Shown: positions 20,250 through 32,607 of the stretch, piece by piece
Position numbering within the stretch: the stretch's first letter is position 1
Layout: every line of letters starts with the position of its first letter
Assembly: GCA_021464525.1 (NCBI GenBank)
Contig: JADRCO010000305.1
Span: 1-38,372 of the forward strand
DNA length: 38,372 nucleotides
Direction of reading: 5' to 3'
Source of the DNA: Rhizophagus sp. LPA8_4_AMF
Taxonomy: Eukaryota > Glomeromycota > Glomeromycetes > Glomerales > Glomeraceae
The notes under the pieces: generated by a model
Told to the model about the DNA's origin: nothing
Seen by the model: only the letters and a program-made list of their open reading frames with translations
Databases searched by the model: none
Program-made: the position numbers and the translations under genes

Positions 20250-22458
20250 TTATCTTTTTAAAACTTGAAATATTTCATATTCTTCTACAGAAAATTCCCC
20301 ATTGGCACATTTAAGACAATCTGCAAAAAGGTGGGGAGATTCACAATAGTCACAAATAGTAGGATTTGCTTCCGGCTCTAAATTTCATATTACAATGACA
20401 ATGAAATATGGAATTAATAAAATATTACCTTACATAATCGAATGCTATAATTCAAAAGGATTAACAGTATTATACCATGATTATTAGCTACTGGATATGC
20501 GACAGGTTGAAAAGTATGATTATTTGGATGGTTACTATGAATATTTGGTGATTTGGATTTACAATCTTGACATAAATCATAATCATAACAAAATGCACAC
20601 TTCCATCTCATCCCATGAATTGTCTTGTTGCAGCACTTACACACTATACCGTGATGTATAGCAAGTACTATGGTGTATTATTATAAAGAGGTTATAAAAA
20701 ATTTTGTTACTATAAATAGTTAAATACTATATTCAAAAAATTATGATAATACATACTGGGAATAAGAAAAGAAAGTTCCGAATGTGTTATAAGTTTGAAC
20801 ACATGATTATTTGGATGATGATGAATATGCGATTTGGGTTTACAATCTTGGCATAAATCATATTCTTTACAGGATGTACACTTCCATCTCTCTCCTCGGA
20901 TAGTATGGTTACAGCAATTGCAATATAAACCATAATGCAAGACAGATTCTATAAAAATTATAAAGAAATTATATAAAAAAAAATTCTAGTCATTTACATA
21001 TAAAAGGTAATTAATTAATTAATCATACCTGAAGAAGGTCCTCTGATTTTTTTTTCATACCCATCTTTTATACAATGCCCATTGTCCCCCCGCAAAATAA
21101 GATCAGTGCAACCAAATGATGGTCCATAGGTATGGTCGTTAAATATAGCATAATTCTCATTCATAACACGACTTAAAATATGTTCATTAATATCATTACC
21201 ATTCTTAAAAGAGAATATAAAACTATCATTAGTAGCACCATAATTACGATCAGATTTCCATTCAATGGGATTATATCCTCCAAGAATTTGATTATTTCCT
21301 TTAACTTTAATAATTGTTATAGTGCAAGATCGATCATCACATATCTCATGAAATATTTTAGATTCAAACCCATCACGAGACCCACGAAGAATTAATTTGA
21401 ATTCGTACAAGGAAGTCGACTCGTCCGTAATATCTAATTTATCAATCCATTTTGAAATTATTTCAGCATGTTGAAATGTGATAATTTTTGAATCGATATT
21501 TCGAGTTTTTGACTTATCATTTGGCCTGCTATCAGGATGTAAATTTAAAAAAACTTTCAATAGATCCTTATATAATTCCTTTGGTAAGACTTTCTTATAA
21601 GGTAATACTTCATCAGAAAATTCTTTAGGAGTTAAATTAGTAAACTCGATAAAAGGAATGAATTGCTGTAAAGTGTTCTTTAATACATTGAAATCATCTT
21701 TTGAAAAAGTTGCAGGATCGGAAGGAAGTTCAGGATTCTGAGAAAGTCCCCATTTAATCACATATTTCCAAACTTGAATTTCGCTCATATGAAGATTATT
21801 ACTTTGAATAATTGAAACCAGAAGCTTTTCTGGTATCGAGGAGAAACTAATTGATTTAATTATCTTATCTGGTCTTTTTGAAATTAAGTTAGTAAAATAA
21901 TTTTGAAGTTCCAAAAAAGAATTATTTTCAAAAGTTGTTTGATATACGAAATTAAAATTTTGTTCCATCCAATTTTTATTATTTTTAATTATATAAAGTT
22001 GTAAATAGCTAACTAATTCTTGAAGATTAAATTCACTAGCGGCAATCAAGATCTTAAAAATATCCAAAGTGTCACATTCATCCAAAGAAAGCCTTCCTCC
22101 GTAAATATATCTGAAATATAATCATTTTATAATAAATTAAAAAATATATAGGTATATATATTTGTAAAAAAAAAAATAACCTATTTATTGTATTTACTTA
22201 CCTTAGAATTATTTGAAAAATTTCAGGTAAGATATTTGGTAATTTAATATGTACCAAAGTTTCATCATTTTTCTTTTTATTTGTTGACAAAATTCTTCGT
22301 AAATAATTAGAACGATAATTTAAGATGACCATGTGAGCACGGTATATTTTTACGTAAGGGTCATTACCAGCTTCGATGGTAATATCATAATATTCATCAT
22401 CGTTCAAAATTTCGAGTAAATTATGCGATAATTTTGGTAAAAATTTACTATCATCCAT
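20250..22458 (-). CDS. BTB-BACK-TLDc protein with two ZZ zinc fingers, five exons
   Basis: On the minus strand the exons are 22202-22458, 21029-22110, 20757-20948, 20476-20667 and 20250-20377, giving 616 aa in one open frame. BTB spans about 20-90 (DDEYYDITIEAG, RAHMVILNYRSNYLRR), BACK about 95-235, TLDc about 292-446 (LILRGSRDGFES, GGYNPIEWKSD, DHTYGPSFGCTDL). ZZ1 (447-510: CNCC, RWKCTSC, YDLCQDC) and ZZ2 (511-574: CKCC, RWKCAFC, YDLCQDC) are one exon each, with phase-1 introns on both sides. The tail (575-616) has CDYC, CLKC and FSVEEYEIFQVLKR. The start at 22458 (MDDSKFLPKLS) is chosen by alignment with MEEDKFLPNLS of the gene at 6930; an in-frame upstream ATG adds only a run of Phe and Lys from a homopolymer. 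It is closely related to the gene at 6930-9328 and looks intact. Confidence 0.9.
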
Positions 22459-23581
22459 TATAAATTTTTTTTTGTAAAAAAAAAAAAAAAAAAGAATTAT
22501 TGAATGATTCCTTAAATATTTTTTTAGCAGATGGTGGGTACACAAGCAGGATCAACCTTATGACGAATTTGTGCAATGGCGCAGTAAATTTTTGTTCTCC
22601 GTAGAAAATTTGCAATTATTGTTAATCCACGAGCATTAACGAAAATTTATTCTCAGCCAAATCTGAACTAACGAAAATAAGGAAAATAATTATTTGAATT
22701 ATTTGACCAATTATTTTTGAAACCTTAATTAATACAAGCCATATATTTTCGAGAATAACCATTATTGTGGGTTTTTTGTTACAAAACCAATCAATGTATT
22801 TACAGTATCTACGTATCTGTTCTGAACTTCCAGGAGTAATCTAAATAATAAACAAATTTAAAACCTATTATAGTATTAGTAGTCCTATAATCAAGCAAAA
22901 AAAAAAGTAAAAACAATCTTTAGAAGATATTACCGTGTCACTCCATTACGAACTGATTTACCTGTTCAAAATAAATTTAAAAATTAAAAAAAATAAATTA
23001 TTATTAGTCATATATTCTTCTAAATATTCTTATTAGTCTAACAAGTCTAATCTACTTTCACCTTTTTTGTTCAAAACTATGCTTTAGTTAAACCGTTATG
23101 GAACAACCTGTTCAAAAGAAATTATAAAAAAAGAAGTATTCTTAGTATTCTCTAAAAAAATCACTAATTAACTATTTCTATGGTGGAGCAAGGTACCGGT
23201 ATAATCCTCTGGGAAGTCAAGTTCTCCTTAATATCTTCCCTTAGTTCTTCCGTTACTGGTTCTCTACTAAATAAGTTACCAATCACAATTGAATAATTAA
23301 CCGAAGAAACCAAATATAAAAATAAAAATTAAAAATAAATTAAAAAAATGTGGATGTTCTGCGGCACTCCTAGTTATAATGAAAACATGTTCAAGCTGAT
23401 AAACATTCTTTTTCAATATATCACATAGTAAATTAAAGGTGTATCCACGGGATATCATCTTGTTGCTACTCATTAACTTTAAAGGAGTTGCTAGTAGGAG
23501 ACCTAAAAAAAAAGAATTGGGTAATACTTGTAATCCGATTTATTTAAAAACCCAGATAATCGGCAAGACGTTATATGGTAT
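22459..23581. other. Intergenic region upstream of the second BTB-TLDc gene
   Basis: Holds the presumed promoter of the gene starting at 22458, including an A run at 22477-22492 on the plus strand. ACCTGTTCAAAA followed by T/GAAATTA occurs near 22961 and again near 23107, hinting at a small local duplication. No coding region can be supported. Confidence 0.45.
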
Positions 23582-23597
23582 CCAGTATCCAAAAGAT
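23582..23597. repeat. LINE target site duplication, left copy
   Basis: CCAGTATCCAAAAGAT, 16 bases, exactly repeated at 32608-32623. It abuts the (ATTT)n run that forms the 3' tail of the minus-strand LINE. Confidence 0.9.
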
Positions 23598-23895
23598 ATT
23601 TATTTATTTATTTTATGTAAAAGGAGAAGGAGTACAAGAGACACTATTACAGAGTAAAATACAAAGAAAGAAGTATCCAAAAAAAGACGCCATCACCCAG
23701 CTGAACTAACAACCGGGTCCTCACTTGATCGAATACGGACCTGACTCACACCCCTACCGATGAGCGTCAGTAAAAAAACCCAAAGAAAAAACTAAAAGAA
23801 AAGAAAACAAACAAAAACTAAAAAAATAAAACGGTTAATCTACTGCCTAATCGAAAAATAGAGGAGAAATATAAACGAACACAAGTGGTAGGTAC

Positions 23896-26800
23896 TTAAA
23901 CATAAAATAGCACAAAATGTGCTGGGAGGCTAGAACTATGAGAAGTAGTAAAGTTACGTAAATGTCCGAAAAAAGGCCCACTGTGCAAAAAATTAGAGGA
24001 AGTGAAAAGAATAAAGAGATAGTCCACTGAGGTTTTAAAATTTCTATAATCATTATAAGGGTTCGTATAAATTCTGTCCTGACGAGAATGCCGTGGTGAT
24101 TGCCCATTGGCCAATTGGTGACGCTGTATTGGAAAATTTTTGCGATAATCTTTAAAGTCCCGCTTTGATAAATTATGATTCTCTTTCCAATTTTTCCATT
24201 GAATGGAACGATACTTCCACAACGAAGATTTAAAAGTGACTAAACAGTCCTGTAGAAAATGCATTAACGTATTAAGCGCTAAGCGTTGGGTGGAACAGTG
24301 CAACCGAAAGATACGGTACAATGAACATGGAACATAAGATCGTAAAAGTAATAATGCTTCAAAAGGGATGATAGAATCTGAATCTTGAGCACGCAAAACC
24401 CAAGCAAAAATAGGTGAATATTTGATCGAGTCCTTAACGGACCATGTCAATTGGTCCCTGAGGTGGACAAAAGATCTTCTAACGATGTGGCCAGCTTGAC
24501 GAAACAGTCGCGAACGCGAGGAAAAAGGACACTACATGTCCAAAAGTGGTGGTTGGTTTCAACCGATGAGTGGCAAAGTAAACAGTTCGTGTTGTCATTA
24601 ATCAGGCGAGGGTATCGTTGATTCAAAAGGTCGAGCGTTGGTAACAAATTGTTGGAACATTTAAGTTTCCATGTAAAGTCTTTGGCGTGTGATGAAGAAG
24701 TGCCTATCGTATGAGCATTATGATTAAACCATTTAGAAGACGCGTGCCAATCTATAAGGCCCTTAGAGGTGGCTGATTTAATATCAGCCAACGCCTGGTG
24801 ATGAAGATGATTGTCTAAGCGCTAGTAGTTGATGATCGTTCCTATAGTTTTGCGGATATCCCGGTCCAACGGGATCTGATTATTGAACAAAAGAGTTGCT
24901 GAGTGACCTGGAAGGTAGTGTATATTTAACTCCGTGACCTGAAGGGATAAGCGTCCTAATTTAGCTTGTGTGTCTGCCAAGTCATTGAAAGAATTGCCCG
25001 AGTGTGCTTTGACTTTGATAAGTATGACGTTCAACTGTAATGATCGAATGATGTGGTGGATAGCCACCCAAAAGGTATAGTTGGGGAGTTTTAAAAACCG
25101 TCAATGAGCCACGTTGGATAAGTGTTTGGATTTGTAAAAAGCGTCGATAGCAGCTTGAGAATCTGTGTGGATATGTACAGTTGTCTGCGGTGCTAAAACA
25201 ACGAGCGCTGTTAAAATAGCCATAATTTCAGCCCGTGTAGAAGATGGGAAGTAAGTTAAGGCGCCATTATGAGAAAGATTGTTTGGGGTTAAGTTTGAAG
25301 TAACCCAGCCATAGCCCATAGGCATTTCATGATCAGTCACTGTAGAGGAAAAGGATCCATTGGTGTAGATAACCAGCTGTGAAAAGGCGCCAACAATAGT
25401 AGCTAGATGCAATAATTGAGAAGTTTCTTCTGTAGATTTAAAAAGAGTTTGGATAAGAGAATGTGTAATGTTATTAATATTGTCATTAGGGACTGCTGCA
25501 ACTTGAAGAGAGCGTTCCACCGGAACACGGCGATGTTGAATTAAATAGTCGTTGTATGTAAGAAGTCTATAATGTGGATGACTATGTCTTGCGATATAAA
25601 ATCGTTTCGGCAGAAGAGATAAATTTAGTGAGGAACTCAAGGTGGTACGCGAAGATTTGGGTAGTATATCAATAATGATGGCACTGGCGTAGGTTGTTCT
25701 GCTAACGCATTTAGGAGTAAGAGAGCCAATATAGTGGGTGTCATGTAAATTACAACCGGGACAGGCGGTAAGCGTGTTGATGGCAGATCGTGGTGTATTC
25801 CGATTATTAAAAGGTAAAGTAGCATTAGTGAAAACAAAATGTTCAAAAAAAAGACATGGCGTGGTCTGTGGATAATGTTGTGAGGCCAGTACGCGCCCAT
25901 AAAGCACGTCAGAGTTAGTGGGAGACCAACAAGCAATCCATTTGTTGGAGCTTTTGTGCGTTATGATGTCGTTCGAAACTTGAGGGACCGAAGGCCGTTG
26001 TACTCGCGGATTTTGAATTAAAATTGTAGGTAAATCGATGTTCAGTCTACCGGAACCAGACGATAACGTGAGATGGTCCTGGAGGAATTTATACCAGCGC
26101 GGAATGCGACCTTGTTTGCATTGTAAAGATTGTTTGATAGACTTGTAATCTAACAAATAGGCTGAATCAATAGTAATTAGTTGATCTAGAAACATAATCC
26201 CTTTATGGCGCAGGGAACGTATGTGTGCTTGTAAAAATTTTGGATCGATAATAAAATGAGAAATTGGCAAAGAACCTCCTTTGACATTGAAGGAAAAATT
26301 ATACGAAACTGAAAGATTATAATATCTAAAAAAGGTAAATAAATTTTCTAATCTATTAAAAGTAGGTAAAGGTGCATCAAACAAAGAAAAAAATTTTAAG
26401 GGATCATTGGGTAACCAAAATTTATATTGAGTTAAAAGAATCAAAAATTTTAAAGTGTCAGAAGTAATTGAAGAATTAGCTTGCGCTATGAATAATGCGG
26501 TTTGGGCTTTAATCTGGTTGTCAAAAATATTGACGATATGAGGATATATTGAACTATGCACAACAGAGTTGTAAAGACTTTTAGGAAGACTGCCTGCTTG
26601 TTTGAAGGTGGAACGTAAGATGCGATTGATCTTATTGCATTGCGTAACCGAGAGAAACATGTGTTGTGTGAGGTATTCTATCCTTGGTATGATCACTTTG
26701 TTTATAATATATATCACGTGATCGTGTGTTAACCTTTTCTTTCTAAGCATATGTGTGACATAACGCACCATGTTCAGTACTTTTCTAATGGTAGGCGAGT

Positions 26801-29800
26801 TGGAATCATTCGCATTAAGGTAAACGCCTAAAATACGAGTACCTTTATTAATGGGAATGATGTTGATGTTGATACTTTCGTTACCAAAGGTGAATGGCAT
26901 GGAAGATTTGTTGGCAATATTCGGCACATTAGTCAAAAGAGTAGTTTTGTGTTTGTTAATTTTGATATTTGCAAAGGAATAAAAATCGTCTGCTATTTTC
27001 AGGTTTTCTGCGAGGTTAGTTAAATTGTCTGTAAGCCATGTGGTATCATCCAGGTACCCGAGCAATTTGTCCGTAAGACTAAGGTTGAAAGTGTCATTTG
27101 TCATTCTGACAGGAATGCGGGTGGGTAGTTCTACCGTGTAAGAGATACCTCCATGCACAGATTGATTGATAGCCTCGAACATAGGGTCATAATAAATTAC
27201 CCATAACAATGGGCAGATTGAATCACCTTGATCAATTCCAGTGAGGACATCATATGGTTCTCCTAGCCAGTCTTGAAAAATAATAGAGTTTGATCGATCA
27301 CTAAACAAGTTAATTATAAATGATATGATTCGCGGAGGAATAGCGAGGCGACGTAATGCCAGGCGTAAGAGTGGTATATCTACGCGGTCATAGGCTTTGG
27401 ATAAATCTTGGATCATAATATATAAGTCCTTTTTGAGAGTTTTGGCGGCTGTGATGGCCGCTTGTATTTTGAAAATAATCTCCATACATGAGGAGCCTTC
27501 GGTGCCCGCTCGATTATTGTGTTGCAATATGTGGTTGACACTTAGATATTCGTTTAACCTTGCGTTAATGATTTTCGTTAAAATCTTTCGAAAAGTGTCT
27601 AAAAGCACGATCGGTCTAGTCGCCGTGATGTCATTGTCCCACCAATTAGGTTTAGGTATCGGATAAAGGAGCGCCTCTTGCCATTTGGAAGGAATAATGT
27701 TATTATCTAATATATAATTATAAAATTGAACTAAAGATTGAAAAAAATGAGGTGTCAGTTTTTTAATTAAGTCATAAGGGATCCCAGAAGGTCCTGGTGC
27801 TTTGTTATTAGGTAAAGATTTTAAGGTATTCTGTAATTCTTCATAGGTAATTGGTTTGTCTAGTTTGTTGATTGCTGCCTGGGGTATCGTAGTTTTTTGG
27901 ACATATATACTCGCCCAAGGATGTCTAAGAGGTGTGTTCGGATCATACTTGAGATTCGAAGGAGTAGAAAGACCAATAGTCTGATAATGGTGCACAGCTA
28001 TTCTTTCAATTTCAGAAGGAATGGTAGTATAGGTTGTTTCGCCATTGACCATGGTTTTGATTCTATCTAGAGTAATTTTTCTAGGGTTGCGTTCGAGAAT
28101 AGAATTGAGCATTCGTTTTTGGTTGACTGAAATATCTTCATTGCGCCGCTCAATAAAATGGGTGATGGAATCTGTAGTCCAAGCTTGCCTGTCACCATCT
28201 GTGCGAATCTTGATGAGGGAACGTAAACTAATAAGAAATTGTTTGATCTCTATTAATTGAGCTAAAGAAGGATACTTATTGTATAGAGCGTGAATTGGTG
28301 GTGTATTATAATGTGTGATTAGTCTATGAAGCCACTTATGTGTTTGTATCCAGTAGTTCGTAAACGCTGCTGTAAGTGTTGTGTTGTCAATGGAAGTCAA
28401 ATCCCCATCTAGGTCGAGAGAGATATGGTCCGTAATAAGACTGATGATACCACTTAAGTGGTGAATAGCATTATAACCTTGTCTAATGTGTAGAGGCATG
28501 TTATTATGGCGTGGCACCATGGTAAGTTTCTTGATTTTCATTTCTTTTAGGATTGTGCGGATGCCTGTGTAGAGTATATCAATGCTTTTATCGGCATATT
28601 CGAGTGGGTCAACATTGGCAGAAGGAGCCTCTTCAAGAGGTTCAAGGTAATTAGCAAGTTTGTTGTTAAAATCGACCCATTGGTTAGGAAGGATGGATTT
28701 AATGTTATAACGTTCAGTAAGTTGTTTGCGTGTACGTTTGTCTTGTGAGAATGCTTTTTTGTCTCGAAAAAAATTTGTTGGGTTGATGGCCGCCGTCAAA
28801 AGAATCCGATGATCGGATGTGTATTGTCCTTCTGTAATGTGGAAGCCTATAATATTTTGTAGACAAGTGTTGGAGGAAAATGTAAAATCAATGGTACTTG
28901 GCTGTTTCATAGGATCATTGGGAAAGTGTGTGGGATCGTCACTGTGATTAAAAAGAGACGCTACATTATGTAGGTCAAAAAATTTGAACAAAGAAAATAA
29001 CATGTAAGGTTGAAATGTATTCTGTGTGATGTGTCTAATTATATCATCCTTGGACTTGAGAATAGCCGTGGCGTTTGGTTTGTGTATATTAAAGTCTCCT
29101 AAAATGATCACGTGATGTTTTGATGTTTGGTTATGAAGAGAAAATGCTTCAACCAGTGCTTTGGTCATATCCTGAAAAAGTAAACGATGATGGCCTTGGA
29201 AAGAAGGCGGGAAGTAAATTCCGTATATCGTGAATTTGTGCTTGTCTTTGAACGCTAATGTCGCTTGTAAAAGACGTCCTTGTGTAATAATTTTCATCGA
29301 TTGTAAATGTTTTTCGATGTCATCGGTCATGATGAGGGCACAGCCACTTCCTTTTGAAGTTGGATCTGGATTATTAAAAATATAAAAGCCTCTAGTAAAA
29401 TTGTTAGTAATCACTGCGGGATAATATACCCTTGCTTGTGCAGATGACGCTGAAAAATGAGGATTGACAACGTTCATTTCACAAATGAAGAAGAGATTAA
29501 TTTGTTGTTTGATCATGGTAGAAAAAATATCATGTAGCTTGGCGTTCAAGCCTCCTTGAATATTGTGTGTTCCGAAAATGATCCGTTTGGAATCATAAGT
29601 TAACTGGGTATAATTAAATGTATCAGGAGGTGGAATCGTCTCCAAAGTTGGTACTTCTGGTGTAGTCAGCATTTGTTCGGACGGTACCGTAGGTGGTCTA
29701 TCTTGAGAGGAATGATAAGTGGAAGATGAAGCTTCTGTTTCAAAAGTATGAATATTATTGTCGTTAATAGGCGCACTGATATTAATATGTGTGTTTATAG

Positions 29801-29954
29801 TAATTTTTTTTTGTTTTTGGTTAAGTTTTGAAAATATTTTTTTGGTTTTTTGTACAAGGCCTTCCAGTCTTGTATTTTTCTTGGAAGAGGAATCTAAATA
29901 ATTAATCGTAACCTGTTGTGTGTTATTATTCTGTTGTACCATCATAAAAATCAA
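23896..29954 (-). pseudogene. LINE ORF2: APE endonuclease, reverse transcriptase, RNase H, CCHC (interrupted)
   Basis: From the ATG at 29954 the frame is open for 1617 codons. The endonuclease spans about 125-390 (FGTHNIQGG, FFICEMN, ILGDFNIH, SDHRILL). Reverse transcriptase spans about 680-1010, with GPSGIPYDLIKK, DLSKAYDRVD, GIDQGDSICPLLW and the catalytic box YLDD near 968, where LINEs more often have YADD or FADD. RNase H starts near 1525 (YTNGSFSS, STRAEIMAIL, HTDSQAAIDAF). A TGA at 25101-25103 interrupts RNase H; the same frame continues with KVKAHSGNSFNDLADTQAK. A TAG at 24822-24824 follows, and the frame again continues to a zinc-binding CLLC-x7-H-x4-C. Both stops could come from single C-to-T changes (CGA, CAG). 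Near 24450-24500 the frame shifts; after it TWSVKDSIKYSPIFAW continues toward 23896. The true C-terminus is uncertain. Confidence 0.88.
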
Positions 29955-30049
29955 ATGTAATTAATATAACTGCGTGTAAGATAACCAAGTTGGATTATAA
30001 ACAAAAAGGGAAATCAGTATTAGTCCAAAAAGGGAGGCGTTAAAGATTA

Positions 30050-32422
30050 TTAACGTCTACCAAAAGGGTTAAGCTTTGAAGCTAAACCTGAGAGGGATGA
30101 AGAGGATTCGGTGTAATGCGGGTTGGATCCGTATAATGAAGTGTCTTCCGAGTTGTCATATTGTTCCGATGATTCGTGCTGGACAGTATCATCACTATGG
30201 TCATCAGGTTCTTGAAAACCGTCAATTGACTGGATATCGAGTTCTTCTTGGTACTGAGGATTTGCCAAATGTGGGTAGTTGTCCATTGCAAGATTAGTAT
30301 CGTAGTTCGGAAACGGTCTGGACATATAGGTTTCTCTAGGATATGCGCCATCCGATGGTGGGAGGGAGGAGCGTTGATGTAATTGATCCCAATTATCCCT
30401 ATGGTTGTTATGATGTTGGTGATTAACATGTTGATAGGGTGCAGGGTACGTAACATTTGTGGAAGTGGGTTGGATTTGGAAAGAATCCAATTTAGACAAG
30501 ATCGTATCAATTTTTGAAGATCGATCATTTTCTCGACTCAGATTTTGTTCTTGTAGAGTTATCAGGGTGACAAGTTTATTATTGTTGTCTCCTAATTGTG
30601 TTTCCAAAGAGCTAAATCCTTTGGAAAACTGCATAAGTGCTTCTGCATGATCTTTTACTGTGTTGCGTAATGTGTTTATGGTAAGTTCTGCTTTGTTAAG
30701 GCGTTCTAGAAGACTTTTGTTAGTTTGTTCTAAGGCTACTATCCTTTTGTTTAAAGTATCATCATTTGATGCTGGTGTGGATGACGCGTTAGCAGTAATT
30801 GTAGTGTTATGTGCAATATGTGGATTGGGATAAGTATTTCTAATTAAATTCATGGTTGGTTGTTGTTGTCTGCTTGGAAGTTGATCCCGTGGTGAGTGAC
30901 GTGAACCGTGCAGGTTACGCAACAGGCGTTGAGGTTGAGGTTTGTAAGAAGATTGAAGTTTGAGAAGGGGACCATAATTCTTTTCAATAGTATCATCAAT
31001 TTTGATGACATGACGAGCTCTATTAATGATTACCTTATCGTAAACTTTACGGTTGTACTTATTAATAGTAAAAGGTGTGTCGCATAGTGCCATTGCGTGT
31101 TGGGGTGAGCCACATTGCATGCATAATTTGCCTTCGTATGATAGTGGTGTGATAAATAAGGTGGTGTTCAAAGTGGATACTTTACGTATCTTCGTCGTAA
31201 AATCTTCTTTAGTTGTCATGATAATTGCGGTTTTAGTTCCGGATTGTGTTCGAGGGTTAAGGATGGTGCAAGTCCGTCCTTTAATTAACTCTGAAAGTTT
31301 GGTGAGGTCAGAAGCGATTGTGTTACATGGGAGTCCTGAAACTCGGTATCCGTAAGTAGTTCGTTCAATGTTTGCTGCGTGATGCTGTGTAGTAGGTAAA
31401 ATTCTAATAAGAAAATTCTCAATGGGTAACGTCCATCCTCGTTCAAGCAGGTACTGGACTGCAGATGCATTGTTAAATTCGATATATATGGTTTTGAATT
31501 GAGGAATTCTGGGAGCAAAAATTTTTGCTCTAGGGTTGCGCTTTTTGGCATTTTTGAAAGTTGAAAGCTCTCTTTCGTATTTGTTTTGTATGAATTTTTC
31601 ATTACTATTATGTTGTATAATTGATTTGCCAGTGATATTGATAATATTCTTAAGGATGGCTTCCATTTCGTAATTGATCGGAACGTCTACGAGTTTGATA
31701 GTGTGTGCTTCTTTATGAGTTGCTGCGGATAAAACCGCTTTCTGTATATTGGTAGCATTATATTCGTAAAAGGTGACTTTGAGTAACGAGTGTTCTTTGT
31801 TAACGTAGCGTTCAGCCACTGTTTTTTTTGTGAACACAATGACTATGAAGTGTAATTTATGACTTGTGTCAAGGTAAATTTGATTGAAGTCTCCTGAGTG
31901 CACGAAAAAACTTTCCCACAAATTCAGACGTATTTCATTAAATGATGCTCCAGACGGAAAAGCATCTCGTGCAGTGAACAAAGGAAAATAATTTGTGTCG
32001 GGTGTACCACTATCTTGATCATTAAATTGCACATGTTCAATTTGTAGATCACTGCTGATTGAAGTTGGTGTACTATGTGGTTTCATTTGATTGGTGCTAT
32101 CAGGAAGTGAAGGACTATCCTTATTAGGTGAATTTGGTTCATCGACATTCATTGGTTCTTGAACGTGTGACGGCATCAGGTCATGTGATGAAATATCCGT
32201 TTCCGAGGAAAGAGGGTGAGAAGGTAAAGTTTCAGTAATATCTATTTCCATAGTTGCCTCGTCTATAGTGAGGGCAGGAGTATTGGTATTATCATCAGCC
32301 TTTGCTTTTTTGTTTGCATGTGGAGAAGCCACTCCGTATGTGTGAGAAATATCTACTTTGTCTGTTATAGTTTCTTTGTTTTTTTGTTTGAGGTTAGTTT
32401 TTGACCTTGTGTTTTGAGACAT
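30050..32422 (-). CDS. LINE ORF1: CCHC zinc-knuckle RNA-binding protein
   Basis: The 790-aa frame starts at ATG 32422 and is fully open. Residues 1-115 are Ser/Thr/Pro/Asp-rich and look disordered. A globular middle follows (about 120-430), plausibly an RRM-like fold. A CCHC zinc knuckle, CMQCGSPQHAMALC (C-x2-C-x4-H-x4-C), lies near 432-445. A coiled coil is likely at about 555-650 (IVALEQTNKSLLERLNKAEL and following). The C-terminal part is Gln/His/Asn/Ser-rich and ends FGRR. ORF1 proteins of this kind bind LINE RNA in a ribonucleoprotein particle with ORF2. It is in a different frame from ORF2, 95 bases upstream of it. Confidence 0.88.
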   Translation of the reverse strand: MSQNTRSKTNLKQKNKETITDKVDISHTYGVASPHANKKAKADDNTNTPALTIDEATMEIDITETLPSHPLSSETDISSHDLMPSHVQEPMNVDEPNSPNKDSPSLPDSTNQMKPHSTPTSISSDLQIEHVQFNDQDSGTPDTNYFPLFTARDAFPSGASFNEIRLNLWESFFVHSGDFNQIYLDTSHKLHFIVIVFTKKTVAERYVNKEHSLLKVTFYEYNATNIQKAVLSAATHKEAHTIKLVDVPINYEMEAILKNIINITGKSIIQHNSNEKFIQNKYERELSTFKNAKKRNPRAKIFAPRIPQFKTIYIEFNNASAVQYLLERGWTLPIENFLIRILPTTQHHAANIERTTYGYRVSGLPCNTIASDLTKLSELIKGRTCTILNPRTQSGTKTAIIMTTKEDFTTKIRKVSTLNTTLFITPLSYEGKLCMQCGSPQHAMALCDTPFTINKYNRKVYDKVIINRARHVIKIDDTIEKNYGPLLKLQSSYKPQPQRLLRNLHGSRHSPRDQLPSRQQQPTMNLIRNTYPNPHIAHNTTITANASSTPASNDDTLNKRIVALEQTNKSLLERLNKAELTINTLRNTVKDHAEALMQFSKGFSSLETQLGDNNNKLVTLITLQEQNLSRENDRSSKIDTILSKLDSFQIQPTSTNVTYPAPYQHVNHQHHNNHRDNWDQLHQRSSLPPSDGAYPRETYMSRPFPNYDTNLAMDNYPHLANPQYQEELDIQSIDGFQEPDDHSDDTVQHESSEQYDNSEDTSLYGSNPHYTESSSSLSGLASKLNPFGRR

Positions 32423-32607
32423 GTTGAGAGAAAAAACTTTTTGCTTTCGGGTAAAAGTGAAAACTAAAGGTAGTTTATAGTCGGAACAGTCGTCAAGAAT
32501 GACAAAAATCTAATAAAAAATTTGGGTTTCTTAATGAAATAAATGACTTTTAATATTGAAAACCGTTCTTGAAAATTTTTGGTAAAATGATCGACCCGAA
32601 AGAGTTC

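Larger units (their letters stand above)
23598..32607 (-). mobile_element. Complete APE-type LINE retrotransposon with RNase H, 9010 bp
   Basis: The insertion is bounded by a perfect 16-bp target site duplication. Reading on the minus strand it has a 185-base 5' leader, ORF1 (790 aa), a 95-base gap, ORF2 (endonuclease, reverse transcriptase, RNase H, CCHC) and a 3' region ending in an (AAAT)n tail at 23598-23613. Base composition is visibly richer in G and C than the flanks. The exact duplication and long open frames argue for recent insertion. ORF2 carries two in-frame stops and one frameshift, so this copy probably cannot complete ORF2. RNase H plus APE endonuclease and a CCHC ORF1 suggest the I/Tad-like assemblage; the clade is not proven from inspection. 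Confidence 0.92.

Noticed and set aside
22961-23240. Chain of tiny exons on the minus strand upstream of the second BTB-TLDc gene
   Set aside because: Splice-like words occur, but no frame longer than a few codons carries a recognisable peptide, and AT-rich DNA produces such words often.
24447-24500. Programmed frameshifting at the end of LINE ORF2
   Set aside because: No slippery heptamer or downstream structure is evident, and two upstream stops in the same ORF already indicate decay.
30082-30528. 148-codon minus-strand frame overlapping LINE ORF1
   Set aside because: It is a shadow of the 790-codon ORF1 in another frame, with no recognisable domain.
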